A stretch of DNA of 64,000 bases from positions 2,480,001 through 2,544,000 of the forward strand of contig NZ_CP043568.1 of the NCBI RefSeq assembly GCF_014076415.1, read 5' to 3'. Below, piece after piece: positions 35,828 through 44,603 of the stretch. The translations under genes and the position numbers were made by a program. The stretch is from Comamonas testosteroni. GTDB lineage: Bacteria; Pseudomonadota; Gammaproteobacteria; Burkholderiales; Burkholderiaceae_C. Position 1 is the stretch's first letter; each line of letters starts with the position of its first letter. The notes below the pieces were generated by a model, which was given only the letters and a program-made list of their open reading frames with translations, did no database searches and was not told the origin of the DNA.

Positions 35828-36277
35828 TTAGCTTGAGCAGGCCGTGCTGCTGTTGATGTCCTGGCGCATGACTTCCCGGGGCAGCGTGCTGGCGAAACTG
35901 GGCATGGGAATGGCCGTTTGCAGCCCCTGGCCCACGATGGGCGATATCCATTGGAATTTCAGTCCCGTGATCGAGACGGTCACGCTTTGGCAGCTTGCCG
36001 TGGTGCAGCCGGAGGGGGCCCAGCTGACATTGATGGTGCTCACCTGGGGCAGCAGGGCCTGCATGCGGGCAAGCACCTTGGACTGCTGGGCGGTGTCGTC
36101 GCAGACCGCGGCATACCGTGCCCCGGCCCGCGCAGCCTCGTTGGCCGCCACCCAGGTGAACAGCATGCGGCTGAAATCCAGGATGCCGAACAGAAACATC
36201 AGGAAGACCAGCAGAGCCAGGGCAAACTCGATGATGGTTGCTCCGCGCTCGGAGCGGGAGTGACGTGGCGTTTTCAT
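35828..36277 (-). CDS. TadE-family pseudopilin
   Basis: 149 residues. Short basic leader RSERG followed by ATIIEFALALLVFLMFLFGI, the TadE/TadF pattern with a Glu in the hydrophobic helix, i.e. a prepilin-like N-terminus cleaved after Gly. The rest is a small periplasmic domain with a Cys pair (GCTTASC). Minor pseudopilin of the Flp pilus. It overlaps the next TadE-like gene upstream by four bases. Confidence 0.85.
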   Translation of the reverse strand: MKTPRHSRSERGATIIEFALALLVFLMFLFGILDFSRMLFTWVAANEAARAGARYAAVCDDTAQQSKVLARMQALLPQVSTINVSWAPSGCTTASCQSVTVSITGLKFQWISPIVGQGLQTAIPMPSFASTLPREVMRQDINSSTACSS

Positions 36278-36717
36278 GTCTGTGTCCTCATCGTGGCGGC
36301 GATATTGCTCAGCGTCAGGCCGCCGTTGGCATCGCCTAGTTGCAAGCCGAAGACGCTGGCGGTCATGGAGCGAAAGCGGTAGCCGGTGACGGTTACGGTG
36401 ACGGTGTTGATCAGCGGATAGGTTCCGCTGGTCTGCCAGGAGCAGCTCACGGAGCCGGTGTTCAGGCCGGGGGCCAGAGGTGTGGTTCCCGCCGTGGTCT
36501 GGCCGTATACCACCAGGTTCTGTGCCTGGCTGCAGCCGGTGTTGGGCAGCTGCACCGAGAGATAGCGCACAGCATCGCGCACCGATTTGGTGACTGTGTT
36601 GTATTCGTAGAGCGCGCGGCCGAATTCGACGACCAACATGCTCAGCAGGAGTAAAAAGGGCAGGATCAGAGCCAGTTCCACCAGCTCCACCCCCTGTTGC
36701 CTATGGTGCTTGGACAT
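36274..36717 (-). CDS. TadE/TadF-family pseudopilin
   Basis: 147 residues beginning MSKHHRQQGVELVELALILP, the prepilin-type leader cleaved after QQG, then a hydrophobic helix with the conserved Glu. The remainder is a small extracytoplasmic domain. Likely minor pilin together with the following TadE-like protein; start and stop overlap its neighbour and it is 4 bases from the TadG-like gene. Confidence 0.85.
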   Translation of the reverse strand: MSKHHRQQGVELVELALILPFLLLLSMLVVEFGRALYEYNTVTKSVRDAVRYLSVQLPNTGCSQAQNLVVYGQTTAGTTPLAPGLNTGSVSCSWQTSGTYPLINTVTVTVTGYRFRSMTASVFGLQLGDANGGLTLSNIAATMRTQT

Positions 36718-36721
36718 GTGT

Positions 36722-37981
36722 TCACCTCACGAGGACGGGAACCAGCGGGCCGGCCGAGCCGCCTGCGAGTCCGCTGGTGGTGCAGGGGCTGCCAGTGGCG
36801 CTGGCATTGCCCAGGTACTCGAGCTTGACGTCATCGACCGGGATCGCCATGGGCTCGAGCATCAGCATGCAGGCGAAATCGACCACCTTGCGGCCGGTAT
36901 CGACGATGGGCACCGTCACGATGCGGCGGTCCGCGCCATAGGCCCTGTGCTGGGCCGATGTGGCAACCGAAGAAAAGCCGCCACCCTGCTGCCCGCACTG
37001 GGCGGGGTTTTTACCACAGGGCGTGAACGCCAGGCGCTGGGCGAGAAAGTTGGGCGTGCTGCCCGAGCTGCCGTTGTAGGCGCTGCGGCCGGCACTCCAG
37101 GTGCTGGTGTTGTAGATATAGCCGGTGTAGTCGGGCCGGCCCACGCTGGGTCCGCTGGAGTTCTTGTAGATGCCGAACCGGTAGTTCCAGATTTCGACGA
37201 TGGAAGCCTGAACGCCGGGTGTGCCCAGGGTGTCGCCCAGCTTGCTGCCGCAATGGCCGTTGAGCTCGTCGGCGGTCTCGGAGGCACTGTTGGAGCCGTC
37301 CAGATTGGCCCAGCCGAAGGTGCTGCCGCCGCTGGACTTGGCCAGCAGGGTGAGCCAGTCCCCGGCTGTGTAGCCGTAGTCGGGCTTGGTTGCCCCAGGC
37401 GTTTTTGCCTGAAGTGCTACGGGAATCGGGCAGGCGCTTTGCGCACTGGCCCGTGTGGCCACCGCATAAGCGCCCACACTGCCGGTGGCCGGAAAGCTGG
37501 TGCTGTCGCCTGATAAGGCTCCCAGTGCCTTCAGCAGCCATATGCCGATATTGGATTGAGTGTGCGTGCACTGCGAATAGACGGCAGCCGTCGCGCTGGT
37601 GGTGCTCAGATAGCTGGCGTCGCGAAAGCTGACATCGGCGGCGGTGATCTGACCCTGGCCGCTCCAGTTGGCCGACTGCAGGTTCACTCCGTTGAGATTG
37701 CCGGCAGCAACACCTGCGCTTACGGCGCGGCTGATTGCATCGGGCTGCTTGTTGAGTTCGCGCGCTGCGGCCAGCGCGCAGCTGTCAAGTGCCGTCTGCA
37801 GCTCTGTCCTGACGATGAACAGGCGCCCGAAATCCAGCGCGATGCCCATGAATCCCAGCAGCAGCAAAAGAGCCAGTGCTGCCGTGACGATGATGGCGCC
37901 ATGCTGCTGGCGCCGTGAACTGCGCCGGCTGCGGCTTCCGGCAGGCCGCACCAGGGTCGGGGCAAGAATGCGGGTGCTCAT
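36722..37981 (-). CDS. TadG-like pilus assembly protein
   Basis: 419 residues. Basic leader then QQHGAIIVTAALALLLLLGF (residues about 25-44), the TadG_N pattern, and FGRLFIVRTELQTALDSCALAAARELN, which is the hallmark of TadG/Flp-associated proteins. The long periplasmic part is Ser/Gly/Thr-rich with several Cys. No clear von Willebrand A MIDAS is seen. Presumed anchor or periplasmic scaffold of the pilus. Confidence 0.85.
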   Translation of the reverse strand: MSTRILAPTLVRPAGSRSRRSSRRQQHGAIIVTAALALLLLLGFMGIALDFGRLFIVRTELQTALDSCALAAARELNKQPDAISRAVSAGVAAGNLNGVNLQSANWSGQGQITAADVSFRDASYLSTTSATAAVYSQCTHTQSNIGIWLLKALGALSGDSTSFPATGSVGAYAVATRASAQSACPIPVALQAKTPGATKPDYGYTAGDWLTLLAKSSGGSTFGWANLDGSNSASETADELNGHCGSKLGDTLGTPGVQASIVEIWNYRFGIYKNSSGPSVGRPDYTGYIYNTSTWSAGRSAYNGSSGSTPNFLAQRLAFTPCGKNPAQCGQQGGGFSSVATSAQHRAYGADRRIVTVPIVDTGRKVVDFACMLMLEPMAIPVDDVKLEYLGNASATGSPCTTSGLAGGSAGPLVPVLVR

Positions 37982-38080
37982 GATGGCCTCTCATAGGGCG
38001 GCAGAACCGGTGAATGATTGCGGGTCAGAGGCGGTCGGCGCCCCAGCAGGACTGCTGCGCCGACCCCTTTGACGTCGCTG

Positions 38081-38278
38081 CTAGGAGCAGGTGCCCGTCA
38101 GGCAGTTCGAGACTCGTGTGATGAAGTCCGCAAACTTGCCGCCAGCCAGACCCTGAATTGCCAGTACCAGTGCGATGGACACCACGGCAATGATCAGCGC
38201 GTACTCGACGACCTGAGCACCTTCATCGTCCCTGAGGAAGTGCTGCAAGTGATTGCCCCATTGGGTGACGGAGTGCAT
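38081..38278 (-). CDS. flp: Flp-type prepilin (1)
   Basis: 65 residues: leader with DDEG, cleaved after Gly to leave AQVVEYALIIAVVSIALV, which has the Flp motif with Glu5 and Tyr6. Major subunit candidate of the Tad pilus; the C-terminus has two Cys (NCLTGTC) that may form a disulfide. Near-identical in its first half to the adjacent gene at 38327. Confidence 0.92.
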   Translation of the reverse strand: MHSVTQWGNHLQHFLRDDEGAQVVEYALIIAVVSIALVLAIQGLAGGKFADFITRVSNCLTGTCS

Positions 38279-38326
38279 GGCTTTCTCCCGTAAAGGTGTA
38301 TGTCCAGGACGACCGGCGGGACCGGG

Positions 38327-38533
38327 TCAAGCGCAGGTCGTGCTTGTGAGGCAACTCGAGACGCGGGAGATGAAGCCGCTAAAGCTTGTACCGGTGGTGA
38401 GGGCCCGGAGCGCGACGACCAGCGCGATGGAGACCACGGCAATGATCAGTGCGTATTCGACGACTTGCGCACCTTCATCGTCACGAGCAAAAGACAGCAG
38501 GGAATGGCCAAATTGTTGAGCGATATGGGACAT
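38327..38533 (-). CDS. flp: Flp-type prepilin (2)
   Basis: 68 residues from ATG 38533 (TGAGGT upstream; an earlier in-frame ATG at 38545 has no ribosome site). The same DDEG / AQVVEYALIIAVVSIALV core, with the C-terminal pair SCLTSTTC. It is a tandem duplicate of the neighbouring flp gene. Only one may be the bulk pilin. Confidence 0.92.
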   Translation of the reverse strand: MSHIAQQFGHSLLSFARDDEGAQVVEYALIIAVVSIALVVALRALTTGTSFSGFISRVSSCLTSTTCA

Positions 38534-38672
38534 GATGAACCTCACAATGTTGATGGATTGAATACCGTTTCGAAAGGTCGGCGGCTGTGCCGAGGGCTGG
38601 CGTGCAAGGCCGATGTGCGATCAGGGCTCCTTTCGGAATCAATTGGCTGGATGGTGAAAATCTGGCGGCTGC

Positions 38673-39002
38673 TCAGGGCGTGCCGCCGCTGTTGCCACCG
38701 CTGTTGCCGGAGTTGTTGCTGGTCAGCGAGCCGCCAATATTGATGACGTTGATGGCCTGAGGCGGGCTCTTGTAGCTTTGCTCGTATCTCTCCATGCTGT
38801 GGCGCGTGGCGCGACCATCCATGCCGGTGGCGCCATCCACGCCGACTCCGGCCGCCTTGCCCGCTTGCGGGTCTATGGTCATCTGCAGGCGGGCGGTGCG
38901 CACGGCTTCGCCAAAGCGGGCGTCGTAGTTGGGGGTTGTGCTGCCGCAGCCCGCCAGCAGGGCGGCGAGGGCCACGGAAAATAGGATGCTGCGTTCGGTC
39001 AT
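38673..39002 (-). CDS. Tad-locus lipoprotein
   Basis: 109 residues with a signal peptide and lipobox LLAGC (Cys19), then the segment TPNYDARFGEAVRTARLQ and SYKSPPQAINVINIGGSL; the end is a low-complexity Asn/Ser/Gly run. Small lipoproteins with this pattern sit between secretin and flp genes in Burkholderiales Tad loci, so it is probably the outer-membrane pilotin or RcpB-like partner of the secretin. Function inferred from context. Confidence 0.75.
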   Translation of the reverse strand: MTERSILFSVALAALLAGCGSTTPNYDARFGEAVRTARLQMTIDPQAGKAAGVGVDGATGMDGRATRHSMERYEQSYKSPPQAINVINIGGSLTSNNSGNSGGNSGGTP

Positions 39003-39016
39003 GGCTTGACTCCGGT

Positions 39017-40615
39017 TCAGGTGGGCGGATTCAGGGGGGCGGGACGGTCGACCGGGGGCTCGACCGGTGCCGGTGGTTGCAGCTCCTGGGGTGCTGCGGT
39101 TGGTGCTGGCATCGGTGTGGCTGCGTCGGCAGGCATGGCAGGTGCAGGTGCTGTCTTATCTGCAGGCGCGGGCTTGGAGCTCTCCAGTGCACCGTTGAGG
39201 TAGCGCTCGGCGCGTGAGGGTGGTACATGGTTGTCGGTGGGCACTCTGGGGGCTTCGGCCAGGGCCTGTACCAGGCGCGGAGTGATGATGAACATCAGCT
39301 CGGTCTGATCGGTCTGGAACTCGGTGCTGCGGGCCAGCGCGCCGAGAATCGGTATTTCCCCCAGCCCCGGAAAGCGTTTGACGGCCTCGGTGATATTGTT
39401 TTTGATGAGGCCGGCAATGACCAGGCTTTGCCCGTCATTGAGCTGCACCGTGGTGTCCGCGCGCCTTACCGTGAGCGAGGGGATCACGGAGGTGACGCCA
39501 TTGATGGAGGTGAAGGGCGAGCCGGTCTGCGACAGATCCGAGACCTCGGACACCAGCTTGAGGTTGACGCGCGAGTTGCCGAGCACGGTCGGTGTGAACT
39601 TGACCCCGATGCCGAATTCCTTTTCCTCCAGCGACATCACCGGTACACCGTTGGTATTGGTCTGCGCCACAGGAATGAAGATCTTGCCGCCCGAAAGAAA
39701 GCTGGCCTGCTGGCCACTGATGGCCATGATGTTGGGCTCGGCCAGGATGCGCACCAGGCCGTCATCCTTCTGCCCATCGATGCTGATCGAGCCTTTGCCG
39801 ATGCGCAAGGCGCTCAACACGCCACTGCCGCCGCTCAGGAAGTTGGAGAGGATGCTGTAGCTGTTCTGGCCATTGCTGGCGATGCGCTGGCCACTGAGGC
39901 TGGAGCCCAGCTTGTCGAGCAAGGTCTTGCTGACCTCGGCAATCTTGACTTCCAGCATCACCTGGTGAGGCGAGGTGGTGCGCAGCAGATTGACGATCTT
40001 CTTGCTGTCGCTGTAGGCGCCGGCGAGCGTCACCACATCGTCCAGGCGCAGCGGATTGCTGATCTCTCCGCTGAGGACCAGGGCATTGTCGGCCCCCTGG
40101 ACGCGAATGCTGCGCTCCTCCGGCATGAGCTCGCTGAGCTTGGCCTGCAGCGGACCCGGGTCCATGGTGACGATCACGTCCTTGATGAAGCAGGCTCCCT
40201 GGGCGTTCTGCAGGATGACGTTCATGGAGCCGGACTTGCGGCCGCGAAAGAACAGATCCCTGGGGCTGAGCAGCTGCACTTCGATATCGCCCATGCCGTT
40301 CTGCACCTGCATCTGCGGCTGTCCGTTGGCGGCCATGGGGGCTGACTGGCCGGCTCCCGGTGTCTGGCCGCTGACCAGGATGCGCGCCATGGGCGAGTTC
40401 AGCGGAATGACCACGGATTTACCCAGCGTGACCGTGGTCGGGTCCTCTGTGTGAATGGCCGTGCAATTCCTGGCTGGCAGGGTGGTGCGGGGAGCTGCGG
40501 GAGCGGCCGCAGCCACAGGGCCGGGCTGGGCAGGCGTGCCCGCAGACTGGGCCAGCACAGGTGCTGAGCTGGCGAGCAGCATGCTAGCTGCCAGATATAG
40601 GTGATGGTGTTGCAC
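39017..40615 (-). CDS. rcpA: Tad outer-membrane secretin RcpA/CpaC
   Basis: 532 residues: signal peptide (to about 23), then pilus/secretin N domains (GKSVVIPLNSPMARILV, BON-like ALVLSGEISNPLRLDDVV), and the C-terminal secretin barrel (about 255-440, QASFLSGGKIFIPVAQ, EFGIGVKFTPTVLGNSRVNL, GQSLVIAGLIKNNITEAVKR, TELMFIITPRLV). The tail is Pro/Ala-rich. It forms the channel through which the Flp pilus leaves the outer membrane. 14 bases separate it from the lipoprotein gene, 32 bases from the cpaB remnant. Confidence 0.94.
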   Translation of the reverse strand: MQHHHLYLAASMLLASSAPVLAQSAGTPAQPGPVAAAAPAAPRTTLPARNCTAIHTEDPTTVTLGKSVVIPLNSPMARILVSGQTPGAGQSAPMAANGQPQMQVQNGMGDIEVQLLSPRDLFFRGRKSGSMNVILQNAQGACFIKDVIVTMDPGPLQAKLSELMPEERSIRVQGADNALVLSGEISNPLRLDDVVTLAGAYSDSKKIVNLLRTTSPHQVMLEVKIAEVSKTLLDKLGSSLSGQRIASNGQNSYSILSNFLSGGSGVLSALRIGKGSISIDGQKDDGLVRILAEPNIMAISGQQASFLSGGKIFIPVAQTNTNGVPVMSLEEKEFGIGVKFTPTVLGNSRVNLKLVSEVSDLSQTGSPFTSINGVTSVIPSLTVRRADTTVQLNDGQSLVIAGLIKNNITEAVKRFPGLGEIPILGALARSTEFQTDQTELMFIITPRLVQALAEAPRVPTDNHVPPSRAERYLNGALESSKPAPADKTAPAPAMPADAATPMPAPTAAPQELQPPAPVEPPVDRPAPLNPPT

Positions 40616-40647
40616 GGCCGACCTCTCTGAGTGGTTACGGTAGAAGA

Positions 40648-40917
40648 TCAGAAGCAGTTGAGAGTTCGAGCGCCGCCCTGGATCACTTCGACACAGGTGG
40701 CTGTCGAAGCCTGGGGAGCGGGCCTGGCTCGCTGCATCACGGGTTTGGCGGGTGCTGCGACCTTGACGGGGGCAGGCACAGGCTCAGGTGTTCCAAACAG
40801 CTGGTGCTTGGTGATGCCGACGGTGCTGGTCGGGTCCTTGTCGATCTGGTTGCGCAGCACCAGTGAAAGATTGCCCACGCTGCGTGCAAGATCGAGCTTT
40901 AATCTCGAACCTTTTCA
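40648..40917 (-). pseudogene. cpaB: 3' fragment of cpaB/rcpC, cut by an island
   Basis: Only the C-terminal ~85 residues remain: SRLKLDLARSVGNLSLVLRN, typical of the CpaB end, followed by a Pro/Ala-rich tail ending VEVIQGGARTLNCF. Upstream the frame meets a TGA near 40918 and then sequence belonging to the recombinase region. CpaB/RcpC normally has about 280-340 residues and precedes the secretin; its first three quarters and the prepilin peptidase cpaA are missing here. The break point is about 40905-40917. Confidence 0.8.
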
Positions 40918-40987
40918 AAAACGTAAACAGTGCTGGCCGACGAAGGGTTCAAGCTCCACTCTCTCCTCTGGAGCGCTGCTTTTTGAG

Positions 40988-42343
40988 ATGCCTAGGCCTT
41001 GTTTACTTTTTTTTGTGAGAAGCTACGGAGAGAAATTTATCGTCCAAGCTTTGAAAAGAGTAAACAGATTGAGCACTTATCAACTTCGCACTTTGGAGAT
41101 GGAGTCAGGCGAGCGTTTGCGGCTGCTTTTTTCTGCTACATCATCCGAGCCTCTGTACGACGCACTGATGTTCAATTTATTCATGCTGCGAGCGAGAGGC
41201 CTTGCTCACAGAACGGTGGATCAGGCACTTAGGAGCGTGATGCTCTTGCTGACCGTTTTCGACAAGTGTGAGGTCGACTTGGAGCGCTGTCTTAGAGAGC
41301 GTGTGTCGCTGAAGGACTATGAGCTGGAAGCTGTATTTGATGCCTGTTCCTATGAACTATCAGAGATTCAAAAGTGGCAATCTTTGAAATTAGTTGCTGG
41401 TGCAAAAAGCATAGTCAGAATAAGCGAGCATGCGCGTATGCGGTCAGGAATCAAGCCGTTGAAGCAAGTTCAAGAGCAGACGAGAACAATTCGACTTCTG
41501 TACATACGTAAGTATCTCGAGTGGTTGGTAGAAACAAAGCAATTTGAATTCCCAATTGATAGCGTTGAGTACCACCATCTACTTACTCAGAAAAATGTAA
41601 TCAAGAAGTTTTTCAGCGAAAGGACTCCCTCCACCAGGAGCCGTAACACCTTAGACCAGCGCAGTGGCCTCGAGCCCAGCGTCAGGGCTCGTTTGTTGGA
41701 GGTCATTGAAATTGACCATCCTGAGAACCCGTGGGGTCGCTGTGTTCGTGAACGCAACAGGCTTATTGTGCTTTGGTTCTACCACACTGGCGTACGCAGA
41801 GCTGAGCTTCTGGGCGTGAAGGTTGCGGACATCAATTTTCAGCAGGCTGAGGTCCTGATAGCCAGGCGCCCAATTGACGTTGAAGACTCTCGACGCGATA
41901 AGCCTGATGCCAAGACTAGGGATCGTGTATTGCCGATTGCGAGAACGCTAGCGAAGGATACGCACGACTACGTTGTGAAGGCTCGGCGCCGAACGGGCCG
42001 AGCTCGCAGTCATCCATTCCTGCTTGTCGCAACCGGCTCAGGGAGTCCGTTGACGCTCTCAGCAGTGAATGCGGTTTTCGCAGCCCTGAGACGAAAGGTA
42101 CCGGGAATCCCCGATGACTTCTGCCCACATGTACTTCGGCACACCTGGAACGACCGATTCTCTGAACTTTCGGACAAGGAGCGTTTTGAACCTGCTGAGG
42201 AGAAAAAAATACGCTCGAATTTGATGGGGTGGTCAGAGACCTCAAGCACTGCCGAAACCTACACACGCCGTCACGTGAGGCGCAAGGCACGCAAGGCTAG
42301 CTTGGCAATGCAAGATGGTGCTTTTGGTGATATCGAGATTTGA
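40988..42343 (+). CDS. Tyrosine recombinase / site-specific integrase
   Basis: 451 residues from ATG 40988 (start uncertain; GTG options exist just downstream). An SAM-like N-domain, then the catalytic domain with Arg in TGVRRAELLGVKVADI (about 268-283), HVLRHTW with His381/Arg384, and the nucleophile Tyr425 in TAETYTRRH. It cuts and joins DNA during island integration and excision. It is placed right beside the break in cpaB, reads away from it, and is poorer in G+C than its neighbours (AT-rich codons through 41000-41650), which fits foreign origin. Confidence 0.88.
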   Translation: MPRPCLLFFVRSYGEKFIVQALKRVNRLSTYQLRTLEMESGERLRLLFSATSSEPLYDALMFNLFMLRARGLAHRTVDQALRSVMLLLTVFDKCEVDLERCLRERVSLKDYELEAVFDACSYELSEIQKWQSLKLVAGAKSIVRISEHARMRSGIKPLKQVQEQTRTIRLLYIRKYLEWLVETKQFEFPIDSVEYHHLLTQKNVIKKFFSERTPSTRSRNTLDQRSGLEPSVRARLLEVIEIDHPENPWGRCVRERNRLIVLWFYHTGVRRAELLGVKVADINFQQAEVLIARRPIDVEDSRRDKPDAKTRDRVLPIARTLAKDTHDYVVKARRRTGRARSHPFLLVATGSGSPLTLSAVNAVFAALRRKVPGIPDDFCPHVLRHTWNDRFSELSDKERFEPAEEKKIRSNLMGWSETSSTAETYTRRHVRRKARKASLAMQDGAFGDIEI

Positions 42344-42842
42344 GCTAACGCTCCCATTCAGCTTAGTTTGAATTCGTGCCGTAGTCCCATGTCAGTTACA
42401 CCATGACTGCACGGGTGGAGCATATGACAAGCGGTTATCACATCCAGGCTTTGGCTCTCCGCAGGCTCTATGGAGCTTTGATTGGGGTTCAAGCTTGATG
42501 ATCTGCGTATTGACCATCTGTGCAGGTTGCGGCTGATGAAGCTGCTGGTCGTGACCGGCTGAGTTCGGCCAGAAGCAGCTGTGCACCGTGCGATCACGAA
42601 CGGATGGTACAGGCTGGGCACGGGCGTTCGCCGTTCTAAAGCGAATGTCAGCAGCAGCTGGAACCGGTCTTTGACCTTTCTCGTGCGAAGTGATTCCTCT
42701 CGTCACCGACAACTCTCAGTCGGAATCTGTAGCCGGCCCGGTCGGCTAAAGAGGGAATGACCTTGGTCTTCGTGCAAAACTCCGTCACCAATCGTCCTTC
42801 ATCATAACGCCACGCGCCAGTCCGACTGACGAGGAGTTTTCA
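42344..42842. other. 499-base gap between integrase and gajB, with dispersed repeat
   Basis: No convincing gene. At 42525-42576 lies a 52-base segment that returns in inverted orientation at 63696-63747 (44 of 52 bases match). Otherwise nothing recognisable; the convergent genes on both sides end here. Confidence 0.5.
42525..42576 (+). repeat. 52-base degenerate repeat, copy 1
   Basis: Ends with GACCGGCTGAGTTCGGCCAG; matches the reverse complement of 63696-63747 at 44 of 52 positions by eye. Confidence 0.6.
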
Positions 42843-44603
42843 TTAGAGCTTGTGCCCCTTGAGCAGGGGGCATTGCGGCCAAAGCGGATCGAGGATGAGC
42901 GTGTGGACTTTTGCTCGCGTGATGCCGACGCGAAGCACACGTCGGCTTTTGGGATACGGAGCCGCGTCGCCTCGCCAAACGAAAGATGACTCGACGGCGG
43001 GGCCGGTCCGACGAGCTTCGCGGACGAGGATTACTCCGTCGAACTGCTTGCCCTTGGCCTTGTGGAAATTCATAACTTGCAAGCCCATCTGCGGCTCCGC
43101 GCCGTCGAGAATTTGCTCCTGTGCGAGAGCCAAGTCGAGGGCGGTGCGGGCGTTGGTGTAGGCGCCGTCGCGAAGCCATTCACTAGAGAGGGCAGCCGAG
43201 ATGCGATGTCCTCGACGGAACGCTACCAAGAAGTCTAACTGCGCAGCGACCCGGGTGAGTTCGCCTTGATTGGTCGCCCACAGCTTATGTTTGACCGTGA
43301 GCCAGTCCTCGGCGGGATCGCCGCTGAAATCGTTGACTGCCAAGCCTGAGATCAGGCCGCGCAGCGCGTTGGCGATATTGATGTTCAGGGCCTTGCCACC
43401 CTTGATTTTGTTGGCCTGCTCCAAGAGTTTGGCGACTTCCTTCCGGCCCTGTCCCGTCGCGCGCCTCGCGGCGGCGATCATTTCCATGCTGGTGGCGACA
43501 TTGGCCTCCAGTTGGGCGTGGTCCTTGGGTTCCAGCAGAAAGGCCGCGAAACGGGCTGACAGCAGCGCTTCGGCCTCGTCGAACAGCAGCTTGTGCCGAA
43601 CCGGCTTCCCAACATTGGCCCCCAACGCATTGAGGGCGTTGGACATCTTCAAAGCACTGCGGTTGTTGGTGACCAGTATCGCGATCGTCTCCACCTTTTT
43701 GTCGCTCTGAGCACGAATTGATTTCAAGAGTTCTCCGAGGGCTCGGCGCAGGAGATGATTCCAGTTCGGCGGTGGCTTCTCAGGGCGGTAGGCAAGGGAG
43801 GATACGCCCTTATAGGGCGCGCTGCGTGGCTTGGCTGTCAGGATGTCATTGCCGAACGCCAAGATTTCGGAGCCCGCGCTGCGGTGGTTCTGCGTCCCAA
43901 GGTCGATCTCGTGCGGCTTCAGCGCCTCCCGGATGGCGATTACGCGCTCCGGGCCGACGCCAGGCAGGTAGTCGAAGATTTGCTGCTCGAGGTCTGCTAG
44001 GCACAGCACCTGCGTGTGTGGCGCGAGCATCTGGATGCAATGCCACGCGTATTGGCCGGTGTCCTGGGCCTCGTCCACGATGATGATGGGATGCCGATGG
44101 GCGATCGACGCCAAAAGATACGAGCTGCGAGCCAACAGAGCTGTCGCATTGGCCGCGAACAGATCGAACGCGATCCGCCCTTCTTCGCGAAACAGCCGCT
44201 CACGCTCGACGAGCCACTCGTCCCAGCCATCGTCTTCGTCGCCTAGGCCGCCCGACAGGGCCTTCTCGTCGTGTGGTAACAAGATTGAGAGCCTATGCGG
44301 TGCCCCAAGCAGGTAGGCGTGGGCTTTGAGGATGTCCCAGAAGAACGAATGGAACGTCTGAATGGAGAGTTGCTCCTGTTCGGCTTTGGTGGATTCAAGC
44401 TTGGCGGCATCCAAGATGCGCGCCACTGCCGCCCGCGAGAAGCTCAGGAACAAGGCCGACTGACCCGGAAGCATGCCGTCGCGAATCCGTTTGACCGCCT
44501 TGCGCAGCGCGAGCGTCGTCTTGCCGCTGCCGGGGCCGCCGATGACCAAGGCATGGCCTTCGCAAGCCATGACGCTTTCACGCAGCTTGCACGGCTCGTT
44601 CAT
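42843..44603 (-). CDS. gajB: Gabija defence helicase GajB (UvrD-like)
   Basis: 586 residues from ATG 44603, which overlaps the gajA stop (ATGA). Superfamily 1A helicase motifs are present: Walker A IGGPGSGKTTLAL (about 21-33), motif II IIVDEAQDTGQ, GLTQ-like QNHRSAG, motif V MNFHKAKGKQFDGVIL and motif VI VLRVGITRAKVHTLIL. The N-terminal Q motif of full-length UvrD is short or missing, as in the GajB family. In Gabija the helicase senses or unwinds phage DNA products and activates the GajA nuclease. Its fusion-like overlap with gajA supports assignment as Gabija rather than a housekeeping helicase. Confidence 0.88.
   Translation of the reverse strand: MNEPCKLRESVMACEGHALVIGGPGSGKTTLALRKAVKRIRDGMLPGQSALFLSFSRAAVARILDAAKLESTKAEQEQLSIQTFHSFFWDILKAHAYLLGAPHRLSILLPHDEKALSGGLGDEDDGWDEWLVERERLFREEGRIAFDLFAANATALLARSSYLLASIAHRHPIIIVDEAQDTGQYAWHCIQMLAPHTQVLCLADLEQQIFDYLPGVGPERVIAIREALKPHEIDLGTQNHRSAGSEILAFGNDILTAKPRSAPYKGVSSLAYRPEKPPPNWNHLLRRALGELLKSIRAQSDKKVETIAILVTNNRSALKMSNALNALGANVGKPVRHKLLFDEAEALLSARFAAFLLEPKDHAQLEANVATSMEMIAAARRATGQGRKEVAKLLEQANKIKGGKALNINIANALRGLISGLAVNDFSGDPAEDWLTVKHKLWATNQGELTRVAAQLDFLVAFRRGHRISAALSSEWLRDGAYTNARTALDLALAQEQILDGAEPQMGLQVMNFHKAKGKQFDGVILVREARRTGPAVESSFVWRGDAAPYPKSRRVLRVGITRAKVHTLILDPLWPQCPLLKGHKL

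Noticed and set aside
40880..40990. tRNA gene as island integration site
   Set aside because: No tRNA-like sequence at the junction; the insertion lies in the coding part of cpaB instead.
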